A DNA stretch of 64,000 bases from Lachnospiraceae bacterium (GTDB taxonomy: Bacteria; Bacillota; Clostridia; Lachnospirales; Lachnospiraceae). The stretch spans positions 1 to 64,000 of the forward strand of contig SVDZ01000002.1 in assembly GCA_015057625.1 (NCBI GenBank), read 5' to 3'. This document shows positions 34,478-44,095 of the stretch, in pieces. The translations under genes were made by a program, and so were the position numbers. The first letter of the stretch is position 1. Each line of letters starts with the position of its first letter. Under the pieces are notes generated by a model, which saw nothing but the letters and a program-made list of their open reading frames with translations, did no database searches and was not told where the DNA came from.

Positions 34478-34734
34478 AAGATTGAAAAAGACTTTGAAGG
34501 GAAGAGTAGTCTTTGTGGGAGTTTCAGAGAGGAACCGGTTGGTGCGAGGTTTCAGACGACTTAGATGAAGTACATCCCGGAGTTGCAACCTGAATTGTCA
34601 AGAAAGCAGTTTTACATAGGATTTGATATTGGCTTAGTAGGGAAGACGGAGCGCCCGTTATAGCGTACGAGTATATTGAGTATACTTACTGAGGAAAACT
34701 TTGTGAGAAGTTTTTGATTAAGAGGTGGTACCGC
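34478..34734 (+). promoter_or_regulatory. tyrS: Tyrosine T-box leader
   Basis: A canonical T-box: a Stem I region with GAGAGGAACCGGTTGGTGCGAGG, a specifier loop at ATGAAGTACATCCCGG whose TAC (34571-34573) is a tyrosine codon, and the T-box sequence AAGAGGTGGTACCGC at 34720-34734. TGGT in it would pair with the uncharged tRNA end having discriminator A. It precedes tyrosyl-tRNA synthetase, so uncharged tRNA-Tyr should favour read-through. Confidence 0.95.
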
Positions 34735-34741
34735 ATTTATT

Positions 34742-34773
34742 GCCCTCTGTGCATTGCACAGAGGGCTTTTTTT
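34742..34773 (+). terminator. tyrS: T-box regulated terminator
   Basis: GCCCTCTGTGC at 34742-34752 pairs perfectly with GCACAGAGGGC at 34756-34766, followed by TTTTTTTA. The T-box sequence just upstream would form the competing antiterminator. Confidence 0.93.
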
Positions 34774-34959
34774 ATTTCATAGGAAAGTTCTTTGAACTTC
34801 CCCATGAAATAAAAATGCTCCGCAAGGATGTGCAGCTCGCGGAGATGTAAGTTTGGCTTTCGCGATTATAAATAATCGCTTTCGCTTCGATAACTTACAG
34901 AGTAAGTTATCTCATGGCTGACGCATCCGCTCGCGCGCGAAGTGTCGCAAGAGACACTT
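34774..34959 (+). repeat. Row of hairpins between T-box terminator and tyrS
   Basis: The 245 bp from the T-box terminator to tyrS hold five hairpins: 34774-34810, 34818-34844, 34862-34879, 34889-34911 (10 bp, perfect) and 34940-34959. GCAAGGATGTGCAGC near 34822 also partly complements GCTGACGCATCCGCTCGC near 34917, so the block may close into one foldback. The ribosome binding site CAGGAGGAA comes only after it. Most T-box genes start soon after the terminator; this looks like an inserted structured repeat. No reading frame is plausible here. Confidence 0.6.
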
Positions 34960-35018
34960 TGTTCTTACAAAGGAACCTGACTCGATGAGAAAATATAAAA
35001 CAGGAGGAAGTTATAATC

Positions 35019-36242
35019 ATGAAAATTTATGATGAATTGGTTGCCAGAGGCCTTATTGCCCAGGTGACAAATGAAGAGGAAATTAAGAAACTTGTTAATG
35101 AAGGCAAGGCAAAATTCTATATTGGATTTGACCCAACTGCTGATTCATTGCATGTTGGACATTTTATGGCACTTTGTCTTATGAAGAGATTACAGATGGC
35201 AGGAAATAAGCCGGTAGTTCTTTTAGGAGGAGGTACAGGATATATTGGCGATCCTTCAGGAAGAAATGATTTGAGACAGATGCTTACACCTGAGACAATC
35301 GAGCACAACTGTGAATGCTTCAAGGCTCAGATGGAAAAGTTTATTGATTTTGGTGAGGACAAAGCTATTGTTGTAAACAATGCTGATTGGTTATTAAAAT
35401 TAAACTATGTTGACGTATTAAGAGAAGTTGGACCTCATTTCTCAGTTAACAATATGCTTAGAGCTGAGTGTTACAAGCAGCGTATGGAAAAAGGACTTAC
35501 ATTCCTTGAATTCAACTACATGATTATGCAGTCATACGATTTCTATCACTTATTCAAAGAATACGGATGTAACATGCAGTTTGGTGGAGATGATCAGTGG
35601 TCAAATATGCTCGGTGGTACAGAACTTATCAGAAGAAAACTTGGTAAGGATGCGCATGCTATGACAATCACACTTCTTCTCAATTCAGAAGGAAAGAAGA
35701 TGGGTAAGACAGCGAACGGTGCAGTATGGCTTGATCCAAACAAGACATCACCATTCGAGTTCTACCAGTACTGGAGAAACGTTGGAGATGATGATGTATT
35801 AAAATGTATCAGAATGCTTACATTCCTTCCATTAGAAGAAATTGAAAAAATGGATTCTTGGGAAGGTGCAGAACTCAACAAAGCAAAAGAGATTCTTGCA
35901 TTTGAACTCACAAAGCTTGTTCATGGTGAAGAGGAAGCAAAGAAAGCAGAGGAAGCATCTAAGGCATTATTTGCAGGTGGTGGAGATGACTCTAACATGC
36001 CTACAACAGAACTTTCAGATGCAGATCTTACAGACGGTCAGATTGCGATTATGGATCTTATGATGACTTGCGGACTTGTTCCTTCAAAGGGTGAGGCAAG
36101 AAGACTTATCCAGCAGGGTGGTGTATCTGTAAATGATGAAAAAGTTTCAGATATCGGATTTGTTGTTACAAAGGATATGCTTGTGGATGGAGTTAAGATT
36201 AAAAAAGGTAAAAAGAAATTCCACAAAGCAATTATTAAATAA
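35019..36242 (+). CDS. tyrS: Tyrosyl-tRNA synthetase
   Basis: Class I aminoacyl-tRNA synthetase charging tRNA-Tyr, 407 residues, normal length for the bacterial TyrRS. The HIGH motif appears as HVGH (about residues 45-48) and the KMSKS loop as KMGKT. The tyrosine pocket YDFYHL and GGDDQWSN segments are conserved. The C-terminal S4 RNA-binding domain (about 340-407) is present with [26 protein letters not shown] precedes ATG. Expression is governed by the tyrosine T-box upstream. A strong terminator follows, and the next gene is convergent. Confidence 0.97.
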   Translation: MKIYDELVARGLIAQVTNEEEIKKLVNEGKAKFYIGFDPTADSLHVGHFMALCLMKRLQMAGNKPVVLLGGGTGYIGDPSGRNDLRQMLTPETIEHNCECFKAQMEKFIDFGEDKAIVVNNADWLLKLNYVDVLREVGPHFSVNNMLRAECYKQRMEKGLTFLEFNYMIMQSYDFYHLFKEYGCNMQFGGDDQWSNMLGGTELIRRKLGKDAHAMTITLLLNSEGKKMGKTANGAVWLDPNKTSPFEFYQYWRNVGDDDVLKCIRMLTFLPLEEIEKMDSWEGAELNKAKEILAFELTKLVHGEEEAKKAEEASKALFAGGGDDSNMPTTELSDADLTDGQIAIMDLMMTCGLVPSKGEARRLIQQGGVSVNDEKVSDIGFVVTKDMLVDGVKIKKGKKKFHKAIIK

Positions 36243-36282
36243 TAAAAATGTAATAATAAGATAATACAATTTAAAAAATGAA

Positions 36283-36329
36283 AGTGGCTGCCAATCAGAG
36301 AAGATTAAATCTTCTGTGTGGCAGCCACT
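36283..36329. terminator. Terminator between tyrS and the convergent diguanylate cyclase gene
   Basis: AGTGGCTGCCA at 36283-36293 pairs with TGGCAGCCACT at 36319-36329, with an inner stem AGAAGATT/AATCTTCT. It is flanked by A-rich sequence on the left and TTCTTTTT on the right, so it may work on both strands. Confidence 0.85.
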
Positions 36330-36367
36330 TCGTTCTTTTTATAGAATAGTTATTTGAACTTAAATAA

Positions 36368-37450
36368 CTATCTTTTTCTTCTGTCTTTTCCGGACTGTTG
36401 ATAATATTTTTTCTTTTCTTCATACATCATTTTATCTGCAGTGTGATAAAGAGAATCGAGGGTACTGTCTTCCTGCTTCATGGCGTAGCCTATGGCACAG
36501 GAGTAAGTGGTGTTTTTAAGGTCATCTTTTATACGATTAATTAAATCTTTAACCTCATCCTCAGTAGTTGAGTTGCACAAAATGACATATTCATCACCAC
36601 CTATTCGGTATACACGCTGATTAGCATTTGATGCTCTCAAAAAACAATCAGCAATGGTTTTCAATGCAATATCTCCGGCTGTGTGACCGTTTCTATCATT
36701 GATGTCTTTTAAACCATTCATGTCCATTGCCACAATTGCTGTCAATGTAGTATTATACTTATCTGCGTCAGAATAGTAGGATTGTCTGTTTAAAAGATTT
36801 GTGAGTGAATCCCTCTTTGTATACTGCTGTAGCAGATATATATAGTAAAAGACAATATCAATTGATATGGTTACGTTGAACCAATGGCGAGTCATACTGT
36901 CGAAACACAGAGGCATCATAATGCAAATCAAGGAATTAATACTCATAAATAATGGTAATGAATAATCCTCAATGTGACGTATATTTCTTGAGTGAAAAGT
37001 TTTGCCTATAAAATAAACCAGATAAACAACGGTTATAAAATAAGTCAAATAGCCTAACGTTCCACGTTGAAAATGATTATCTTTTGAAATAGTAAATACT
37101 ATTCCTGTTTCTATTGAAATGAAACAGAGAAATGTATTAATAAATGCCGGAATCCAAAATATAAATGGATGCTTAGGGTATATTATCATAATTATATGTA
37201 CAAGTGTAAAGACGATAAGACTGTAATTTACAGCAGACAAAAATGGGCGTAAAGGTGAGTAATAGTTTTGATCGCCAAGATATTCCTCCAAGTAGCAAGT
37301 GATGGAGTATACAAAAAGCAAAAAATTGGAAGCAATAATACGCCTGATAACGCTGCGATCCAAATGGGTGTCTGAAATACTGATAATAAATAAACCAAAT
37401 AATAATATTACTAATCCATAATGTTCTTCTAAATAGCCCACTATTGTCAT
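36368..37450 (-). CDS. Membrane diguanylate cyclase (GGDEF)
   Basis: Makes cyclic-di-GMP from GTP. 360 residues: an N-terminal membrane region with about six to seven hydrophobic helices (residues 1-190) replaces a conventional sensor domain, followed by a GGDEF domain (about 205-355). The active site is GGDEY at 284-288, preceded by MNGLKDINDRNGHTAGD. No EAL or HD-GYP domain is attached, and I do not see an RxxD inhibitory site in the expected place. GGGAGGG on the minus strand supports ATG at 37450; an in-frame upstream ATG at 37483 would include the ribosome binding site in the gene. It is divergent from the S8 protease gene. Confidence 0.88.
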   Translation of the reverse strand: MTIVGYLEEHYGLVILLFGLFIISISDTHLDRSVIRRIIASNFLLFVYSITCYLEEYLGDQNYYSPLRPFLSAVNYSLIVFTLVHIIMIIYPKHPFIFWIPAFINTFLCFISIETGIVFTISKDNHFQRGTLGYLTYFITVVYLVYFIGKTFHSRNIRHIEDYSLPLFMSINSLICIMMPLCFDSMTRHWFNVTISIDIVFYYIYLLQQYTKRDSLTNLLNRQSYYSDADKYNTTLTAIVAMDMNGLKDINDRNGHTAGDIALKTIADCFLRASNANQRVYRIGGDEYVILCNSTTEDEVKDLINRIKDDLKNTTYSCAIGYAMKQEDSTLDSLYHTADKMMYEEKKKYYQQSGKDRRKR

Positions 37451-37621
37451 ATATAACCCTCCCAAGATGAGTTGCTGCTTCAAGTTCTTAGGGAAGTTGA
37501 GATTCCCGGATAATTATAATTGTATTATAACATTTTATGTATTGAAGTATCAACGAAAAAAAAGCTAATAACAAAATAATTTATGCATATAATTTTTGAG
37601 AAAAAACAAAACGGAGCGTGC

Positions 37622-39343
37622 ATGAACGAAAAAATAGAAAATATCCTTAATCTGTCAATAATGGCAGACAATGAAATAAAGAACAAATCCCGAGAATTAC
37701 AGATTGGCTATGACTTTAAGGATAAAACCTGGGATTTGATTTTGCGTTACAGAGGCGAAGGTGAGTTTTTATTCGAGTACGATACTAATGCAAAAATATT
37801 GTCCGGCGGCTATGCAATTGTAAATGTTAATGAGAACAGAATTGATGAATTAGCAAGCAGGGAGCAGGTTTTATTTATTGAAAAACCCAAAGCCCTTTTC
37901 TACGAAGTTACTAACGGAATCAGAGTGTCATGTATCACCCCGATTCAAAATAATTATGGCCTTTTTGGTGAGGGGACGATTGCGGGGATAATAGACAGCG
38001 GCATCGATTATTATAACGATGCTTTCTTAGATGAAAACGGCGAGACAAGGATAGTTGAAATATGGGATCAGACCAAAACCGTCAGGAAACCGGAGAATAG
38101 TTTTATGGGAGTTGGCGAGATTTTTGGACGGGAACAGATTAATGAATCTATCTTTGAAAATAACAGAGACAATGCGATAGTAAATGACTCTTCCGGACAT
38201 GGAACTCATGTGGCGGGAATTGTGGCAGGAAATTTTGCGAGTGATAAAAGAAATAATGTAGGGATCGCAACACAGAGTGAAATAATAGTTGTAAAACTGG
38301 ATGATTTTAAAAATGGATTTCCACGGACAACAGAACTAATGCTTGCCATCGAATATCTTGCAAACAGGGCAGAGTATTACAACAAACCAATGGCTGTTAA
38401 TATTAGCTTTGGAAATAACTATGGCTCTCACGATGGCACGTCATTATTGGAAACATATATTGATTATATGTGTGACAGAGAGGGAATAAGTATTGTTGTG
38501 GGAAGTGGCAATGAGGGGGATGCGTCCGGACATACATTTATAAGTGTCACAAGAGGGGAGAGTATCACCTCTGAATTTTCCGTGGGAGACTTTGAAAAGT
38601 CACTGGGACTTCAAATGTGGAAAAATTATGTTGATGATATTTCATTAAAAATAATAACACCGGAGTTTAATACTGTTAGTATACCGAATGTGAAAAATGA
38701 AGCTCTTAATCTGAAGGCGGGAAAGCATGTATTTTTCATTTATTTTGGAACCCCAAAACCCTATAGCAGATTTCAGGAAATATATGTTGATATCACTTCG
38801 GAAGATGATTATCTGACTCATGGAATATGGCAGCTCGAGATAACAGGAATCAATATAGTACAGGGAAATATAGATATATGGATGAATTCTTCAGCACTGT
38901 TGAATGCTGTGACGGGATTTTTGAATCCATCACCTGACACAACATTGACCATTCCTTCTACGTCAAACAAAGTTATTACCGTAGGAGCTTATAATACATT
39001 AACAGACACAGTTGCTGCATTTTCGGGAAGAGGATATACAAGGGAAATAAATATGGTGAAACCGGATCTGGTTGCTCCGGGAGTGGGAGTAGTCTCTGCA
39101 GCTGCAAATGGTACGATAGAAGAACGGACAGGTACGTCTATGGCGACGCCTTTTGTAACCGGAAGCGCGTTGCTACTTATGGAGTGGGGAATAGTAAAAG
39201 GAAATGATATGTTCATGTACGGAGAAAAAGTTAAGGCAACATTATTAAAAGGTGCACGAAAACTGAATGCATATGAACAATATCCGAATAAAAGTGCAGG
39301 TTATGGGGCATTGTGTCTTAATCGGTCTTTAAGCGAAATTTAG
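37622..39343 (+). CDS. S8 (subtilisin-like) serine protease, Csp-like
   Basis: A 573-residue subtilase without signal peptide. Catalytic Asp125 (GIIDSGIDY), His193 (SGHGTHVAG) and Ser506 (GTSMATPF) are all present, so it should be active. A long insertion (about residues 295-455) with a beta-rich segment sits between His and Ser. This plan, with a short prodomain-like N-terminus and a jelly-roll insert, is that of the clostridial Csp proteases that activate the spore cortex hydrolase. A germination role is therefore plausible but inferred; SleC and sporulation genes are not in the window. GGAG at 37613-37616 gives a short 5-base spacing to ATG 37622. Confidence 0.8.
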   Translation: MNEKIENILNLSIMADNEIKNKSRELQIGYDFKDKTWDLILRYRGEGEFLFEYDTNAKILSGGYAIVNVNENRIDELASREQVLFIEKPKALFYEVTNGIRVSCITPIQNNYGLFGEGTIAGIIDSGIDYYNDAFLDENGETRIVEIWDQTKTVRKPENSFMGVGEIFGREQINESIFENNRDNAIVNDSSGHGTHVAGIVAGNFASDKRNNVGIATQSEIIVVKLDDFKNGFPRTTELMLAIEYLANRAEYYNKPMAVNISFGNNYGSHDGTSLLETYIDYMCDREGISIVVGSGNEGDASGHTFISVTRGESITSEFSVGDFEKSLGLQMWKNYVDDISLKIITPEFNTVSIPNVKNEALNLKAGKHVFFIYFGTPKPYSRFQEIYVDITSEDDYLTHGIWQLEITGINIVQGNIDIWMNSSALLNAVTGFLNPSPDTTLTIPSTSNKVITVGAYNTLTDTVAAFSGRGYTREINMVKPDLVAPGVGVVSAAANGTIEERTGTSMATPFVTGSALLLMEWGIVKGNDMFMYGEKVKATLLKGARKLNAYEQYPNKSAGYGALCLNRSLSEI

Positions 39344-39367
39344 CGGGTGAGAGATGTTGCAGTTAAG

Positions 39368-39396
39368 TTGATTACAGAGTGCGCTTATGGTAAAAT
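39368..39396 (+). promoter_or_regulatory. Promoter of the GH2 gene
   Basis: TTGATT at 39368-39373 and TAAAAT at 39391-39396, 17-bp spacing, 71 bp before the start codon. Confidence 0.6.
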
Positions 39397-39467
39397 AGAG
39401 ATGTTGTTAAGTACGGATAAAAGTGTCTTTTTTGAGGACATTTTAGGGGTATTTGGGAGGAATAAAA

Positions 39468-41219
39468 ATGTATATAAAAGATTATCCGAGACCGCAGCTT
39501 GTGAGAAAGGAATGGCAGCTTCTTAACGGAGAATGGAAGTTTGCATTTGACGATTTGAATGCGGGAGAAAAAGAAGGATGGAATGAGGGAATCGCAGACG
39601 ATAGCAAGGTGATTACTGTTCCGTTTACCTATGAGACAAAAATGAGTGGAATAGGTGATGAGACCAGACATGATTATGTATGGTATGAGAATAAATTTGA
39701 AGTGGATGAAGCAGGTTTAAATAAGAGACTTATGCTTCATTTTGAGGGCGTTGATTATATAGCAAAAGTGTATGTCAACGGAAGTCTTGTGGGCACTCAC
39801 AAAGGTATGTATTCCAGATTTTCGTTCGATATTTCACCGTATATCAAGGCGGGAGAAAATTTACTTGTAGTGAAGGCAGAAGATTCTTTTAATCCGGGAA
39901 TTCCAAGAGGAAAACAGCGTTGGAAAAATGAAAACTTCGGCTGCTGGTATGTTCAGACTACCGGTATTTGGAAAAGTGTATGGCTTGAGTATGTGGGAGA
40001 CACATACATAAAAGAAATAAAGGCAACACCATGTATGTCAGATAAAAAAATTATTTTTGATATTTTGACAGCAGGGGAAATTGAAGAAAATGGCTATACA
40101 CTTGAAGCTATAGTTAAATATAAAGATATGACTATCAACAGCTCAATCTGTCAGGTGGTTAAGGGAAATGCTCATATGGAAATATTCCTTGAACGTATGG
40201 ACTTGTTTGAGTGGGGACTTTTTACTTGGAGTTATCAGCATCCTGATCTCTATGATGTAGAGTTCAAACTTAAGAAAAATGAAAAGATAGAAGATGAAGT
40301 ATACTCATACTTTGGAATGAGAGAAATTAAAATAGAAGGTGACAAGGTTTTATTAAACGGAGAACCGCTGTATCAGAGACTCATTCTCGATCAGGGTTAT
40401 TGGAAGGATTCACATCTCACACCTCCGAATGAAGAGGCGCTTATTAAGGACATTGATGCTGTGATGGCCATGGGATACAACGGTGTGAGAAAGCACCAAA
40501 AAACAGAGGATGAAAGATTCCTTTATTGGTGTGATAAAAAAGGACTTCTGGTTTGGAGTGAAGTAGGGGCGGCTTACAGATTTGACGACGAGGCGGTAAA
40601 TGATTTCACGAATCAATGGATGGAAATTGTACGCCAAAATTATTCGCACCCATCTATTATTACCTGGACACCTTTTAATGAATCATGGGGAATCGGTGGA
40701 GTAAAAAACAACAGAACCCACCAGCATTTTACAGAGGCGATCTATCATCTCACAAAGTGCTTTGATCCATACAGACCTGTTATTGTAAATGACGGTTGGG
40801 AGCATACCTGTTCAGATATAATCACACTTCACGATTATGAGGAAAAAGGAGATGTGTTCTTTGAAAGATACACACAGTGTAAGGATGAAATTTTGTCGGG
40901 AGATATGTTCCACTGTGGATTCAGATCGGCATTTGCTAAAGGATTCAAATACGAAGGACAACCAATAATTATCAGTGAATTTGGAGGCATTGCATTCAAT
41001 GAAGACGGTGGTTGGGGATATGGCAACAAAGTAAAAGATGAAAAAGACTTCATTGCCAGATTTGACAGTATTACAAGTGCTATAAAGAAACTGCCTTATG
41101 TGTGCGGTTTTTGTTATACTCAGGTTTCGGATGTTCAGCAGGAAATAAACGGACTTTTGGATGAGGAAAGAAATTACAAAGTTGATCCAAAGATTATAAA
41201 AGAGATTAATGAGAGATAA
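39468..41219 (+). CDS. Glycoside hydrolase family 2 enzyme
   Basis: A cytoplasmic GH2 enzyme, 583 residues. It has an N-terminal sugar-binding jelly roll (about 1-175), an immunoglobulin-like domain (about 180-280) and a TIM barrel with acid/base Glu405 (PFNESWG) and nucleophile Glu504 (IISEFGG). It is much shorter than LacZ and ends after the barrel. The family covers beta-galactosidase, beta-glucuronidase and beta-mannosidase; the glucuronidase NxK signature is not obvious, so I leave the substrate open. GGGAGG at 39455-39460 selects ATG 39468. The next gene, an alarmone synthetase, starts 58 bp later. Confidence 0.88.
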   Translation: MYIKDYPRPQLVRKEWQLLNGEWKFAFDDLNAGEKEGWNEGIADDSKVITVPFTYETKMSGIGDETRHDYVWYENKFEVDEAGLNKRLMLHFEGVDYIAKVYVNGSLVGTHKGMYSRFSFDISPYIKAGENLLVVKAEDSFNPGIPRGKQRWKNENFGCWYVQTTGIWKSVWLEYVGDTYIKEIKATPCMSDKKIIFDILTAGEIEENGYTLEAIVKYKDMTINSSICQVVKGNAHMEIFLERMDLFEWGLFTWSYQHPDLYDVEFKLKKNEKIEDEVYSYFGMREIKIEGDKVLLNGEPLYQRLILDQGYWKDSHLTPPNEEALIKDIDAVMAMGYNGVRKHQKTEDERFLYWCDKKGLLVWSEVGAAYRFDDEAVNDFTNQWMEIVRQNYSHPSIITWTPFNESWGIGGVKNNRTHQHFTEAIYHLTKCFDPYRPVIVNDGWEHTCSDIITLHDYEEKGDVFFERYTQCKDEILSGDMFHCGFRSAFAKGFKYEGQPIIISEFGGIAFNEDGGWGYGNKVKDEKDFIARFDSITSAIKKLPYVCGFCYTQVSDVQQEINGLLDEERNYKVDPKIIKEINER

Positions 41220-41277
41220 AATGGAGACAGATTACGGTAGACGAGAATAATAAACATTCTAGAAAGGATCAAATACA

Positions 41278-41871
41278 ATGGAAGAATTAATGGCTTATTA
41301 CCAGTGCGCAATAATGGAAATGGAAACAAAATTTAAGGTTTTAAATCAACAGTTTTCCATCAGGTTTGAGCGTAATCCCATTGAGGCAATTAAATCCAGA
41401 CTTAAATCAAGTGATGCCATTAAGCAGAAACTTGTCAAAAAGGAATTGCCATTTACACCTGATGCAGTTGAGGAAAATATCAAGGATGTCGCAGGAGTGC
41501 GTGTAATATGTTCCTTTACAGAAGATATCTATATGTTGGCAGAATGCCTGTTGAAGCAGGATGATGTTGAACTGATTACTATGAAAGACTACATAAAAAA
41601 ACCAAAGGACAGCGGTTACAGAAGTCTTCATCTTATTGTGAAGATTCCCATCTTCCTGAGAGATGAGAAAAAGATGATGAAAGTGGAAGTGCAGCTTCGT
41701 ACCATTGCCATGGACTTTTGGGCTAGTCTTGAACACAAACTTCGCTACAAGAAAAATATAAATCCTGAAGTGACAGAAGAACTGGCAAAAGAATTAGGGG
41801 AATGTGCAAATCTTTGCGCATCGCTGGATTATAGAATGGAAACACTCAAAAATAAGATTGTTAAAATCTAA
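41278..41871 (+). CDS. Small alarmone synthetase (RelA/SpoT domain, RelQ-like)
   Basis: A 197-residue single-domain (p)ppGpp synthetase. It transfers pyrophosphate from ATP to GDP or GTP in stringent signalling. Visible motifs are KSRLKSSDAIKQKL, GVRVICSF, DSGYRSLHL and EVQLRTIAMDFWASLEHKLRY, which match the synthetase core. There is no hydrolase (HD), TGS or ACT domain, so it is a SasB/RelQ-type enzyme rather than a long Rel. GAAAGGATC provides a moderate ribosome binding site. It follows the GH2 gene and ends at a long terminator shared with convergent trpS. Confidence 0.92.
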   Translation: MEELMAYYQCAIMEMETKFKVLNQQFSIRFERNPIEAIKSRLKSSDAIKQKLVKKELPFTPDAVEENIKDVAGVRVICSFTEDIYMLAECLLKQDDVELITMKDYIKKPKDSGYRSLHLIVKIPIFLRDEKKMMKVEVQLRTIAMDFWASLEHKLRYKKNINPEVTEELAKELGECANLCASLDYRMETLKNKIVKI

Positions 41872-41888
41872 AAAGAGCATGGTTCGAA

Positions 41889-41937
41889 AAAAGGCTGCTG
41901 CGTTAGTGATTTTCAATCACTAACGCAGCAGCCTTTT
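41889..41937. terminator. Long terminator between convergent genes
   Basis: A perfect 23-bp stem (41889-41911 with 41915-41937) and 3-base loop, with A-run on the left and T-run on the right, placed between the alarmone synthetase gene and trpS. It should work in both directions. Confidence 0.93.
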
Positions 41938-41951
41938 ATGATTAATATAGT

Positions 41952-43037
41952 TTATTTTTTGTATTTTTCTGCGTGGCTTGCGATGAGTGCAGCATCGTTA
42001 AAGTAATCAATCTGCATTGCTTTCTTAACTTCAGAAAGAGTCTGCGCAGCAACCTCTCTTGCAACTTCGCTTCCCTGTCTTAAGATTTCGTATACGGCAG
42101 GAATGTCTTTCTCGAATTCAGCACGTCTTGCTCTGATAGGAGAGAGCTCTTCCTGGATTACATTGTTAAGGAATTTCTTAATCTTAACATCTCCAAGGCC
42201 CCCTCTCTGATAGTGAGCTTTAAGTTCGTCAAGGTTTGCATATTCAGGAAGGTATTCTTCAAAGTGCTTTTGGTTAGAGAATGCATCAAGGTATGTGAAT
42301 ACTGTGTTTCCTTCGATGTGACCCGGATCAGAAATCTGAATGTGAGTTGGATCTGTGTACATGCTCATAATCTTTGTCTTAACATCTTTTTCTGTATCTG
42401 CAAGGTAAATGCAGTTTCCGAGAGACTTGCTCATTTTTGCTTTTCCGTCTGTTCCGGGAAGTCTCATACAAGCGTCGTTTGATGGAAGAAGAGCTTCAGG
42501 CTCAACTAATACTTCATCGTAAATTGAATTGAATTTTCTAACAATTTCACGAGTCTGTTCAATCATTGGAAGCTGATCGTCTCCAACAGGAACTGTGTCA
42601 GCTTTGAATGCAGTGATATCGGCAGCCTGACTGATTGGATAATTGAAAAATCCAACTGGGATGCTTGCCTCGAAGTTTCTCATCTGAATTTCAGATTTAA
42701 CTGTAGGATTTCTCTGGAGTCTTGATACTGTAACAAGATTCATGTAGAAAAATGTAAGCTCTGTGAGCTCGGAAATCTGAGACTGAACAAATAATGTTGA
42801 TTTTGCAGGATCAAGACCACATGATAAATAATCAAGTGCAACTTCGATAATGTTCTGTCTGATTTTTTCAGGATTGTCAAAGTTGTCTGTGAGCGCCTGA
42901 GCGTCCGCAATCATAATAAATATTTTTTCGAATTCGCCGGAATTTTGTAATTCAACTCTTCTCTTAAGAGAGCCAACATAGTGACCAACGTGAAGTCTTC
43001 CCGTAGGTCTGTCTCCGGTCAAAATAATTTTACCCAT
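41952..43037 (-). CDS. trpS: Tryptophanyl-tRNA synthetase
   Basis: Class I synthetase charging tRNA-Trp, 361 residues. The HIGH motif appears as GRLHVGHY, and KMSKS is exact in [10 protein letters not shown]. The tryptophan-pocket region with [14 protein letters not shown] is conserved. It is about 30 residues longer than many bacterial TrpRS, within the second bacterial subfamily. On the minus strand, CGGAGGA stands before ATG at 43037; an in-frame upstream ATG at 43064 is not needed. A promoter is visible upstream, but no T-box, unlike tyrS. It ends at the shared terminator with the alarmone synthetase gene. Confidence 0.97.
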   Translation of the reverse strand: MGKIILTGDRPTGRLHVGHYVGSLKRRVELQNSGEFEKIFIMIADAQALTDNFDNPEKIRQNIIEVALDYLSCGLDPAKSTLFVQSQISELTELTFFYMNLVTVSRLQRNPTVKSEIQMRNFEASIPVGFFNYPISQAADITAFKADTVPVGDDQLPMIEQTREIVRKFNSIYDEVLVEPEALLPSNDACMRLPGTDGKAKMSKSLGNCIYLADTEKDVKTKIMSMYTDPTHIQISDPGHIEGNTVFTYLDAFSNQKHFEEYLPEYANLDELKAHYQRGGLGDVKIKKFLNNVIQEELSPIRARRAEFEKDIPAVYEILRQGSEVAREVAAQTLSEVKKAMQIDYFNDAALIASHAEKYKK

Positions 43038-43108
43038 AACTAATAATCCTCCGTCTATAATCAACTGCCTAAAAATAAAGCATTTTTAGGAGTTTTATTC
43101 CATCATCA

Positions 43109-43137
43109 AAGTTATCATAATTGGGTGGGTATGTCAA
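43109..43137 (-). promoter_or_regulatory. trpS: trpS promoter
   Basis: On the minus strand TTGACA (complement of 43132-43137) and TAACTT (complement of 43109-43114) are 17 bp apart. A second TTGACA lies 11 bp further upstream. A small hairpin, 43068-43076/43082-43090, lies in the leader. Confidence 0.65.
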
Positions 43138-43283
43138 CAAAATGTCAATTTGCACATTACGAAATAATAAATAATTAAAATAGGGCTTTTATGTGAGAAA
43201 TTGCTAGAAAAAATATGGAAAAAGCGGTATTATAGAATTGTAATGTATTAGCGTATTTAAACGAACGGAGAGGAGGCAAAAGT

Positions 43284-44060
43284 TTGTTTGGGTTTGGTGG
43301 CAGCAAAAAAACAAAGGCTACCGTATTTGTTGATTACGAACATTGGTATTACGGATACAGAAACAGGTATCAGATGAGGCCAAATGTTGAAGAGTGGATT
43401 GAGGAGTTGAGAGCTGAATATGATATTGAAAATATAAGTATATTTGGTGATTTTTCTCAAACTAATATTGGAAATGAATTAAAAAGACTTAGGGGGATTA
43501 CAAAAAACATTATTCATACTGCCAGTGAAAAAGATGGCATAGAAAAAGATTTTACGGATGTAATAATGCTAGATGCCATTTACAGAAGTGCTGCGAAAAA
43601 AGGAAAAGAGAGCGTGTATATTATCTTTACCGGGGATGCACATTTCACCATGGTGGTTAAGTATTTAAAGGAACTTGGGAAAAAGGTTGTTTTATATGGT
43701 GTGAAGTATGGTTTCAGTAATAGGTTGAAGTCGGAAGCTACCAGTTACGTAGAGATGCCAAGACAGTCACAGGAAAAGAATCACTATTATGATTTGATTC
43801 TTGAAAGTTTATCCAAGGTCAGAAGTACAAAAAAGAAAAAGAAATTTGTTACATATTGGAAAACCATTAAAAATGTGGCGGAGCGAAATCGTGTACAGGA
43901 AGAAAAAGTAAAAATGGCTTTGGACAATTTAATAAAACAAAAATATATAAATGAAAAACAGATTACAGGTTATAAAGGCAAAAAGCTGAAAGTTCTGTAT
44001 GCGGATTGGAACAGAATGGAAGCTGAGGGGATTTGGAGTAAAAAAGAAAAAAGTGAGTAA
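43284..44060 (+). CDS. NYN-domain (PIN-like) protein with C-terminal helix-turn-helix region
   Basis: A 258-residue protein with an N-terminal NYN/LabA-type PIN-like fold: VFVDYEHWYYG (acidic Asp17), TDVIMLDAIYR and YIIFTGDAHFT supply the acidic residues expected of a metal-dependent RNase. The C-terminal part (about 185-255) looks like a winged helix (YWKTIKNVAERNRVQEEKVKMALDNLIKQKYI). The start is TTG 43284, seven bases after GGAGAGGAGG, an unusual but well-supported codon. Family members act on RNA; the target here is unknown. A transporter gene follows 35 bp later on the same strand. Confidence 0.8.
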   Translation: MFGFGGSKKTKATVFVDYEHWYYGYRNRYQMRPNVEEWIEELRAEYDIENISIFGDFSQTNIGNELKRLRGITKNIIHTASEKDGIEKDFTDVIMLDAIYRSAAKKGKESVYIIFTGDAHFTMVVKYLKELGKKVVLYGVKYGFSNRLKSEATSYVEMPRQSQEKNHYYDLILESLSKVRSTKKKKKFVTYWKTIKNVAERNRVQEEKVKMALDNLIKQKYINEKQITGYKGKKLKVLYADWNRMEAEGIWSKKEKSE

Positions 44061-44095
44061 TAGAAAAAAATAAAACTTTGTTAAGGAGTGTTTAG

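Noticed and set aside
43038-43140. Tryptophan T-box or attenuator before trpS
   Set aside because: No T-box core sequence, specifier loop or Trp-rich leader peptide is present; only a 9-bp hairpin is seen.
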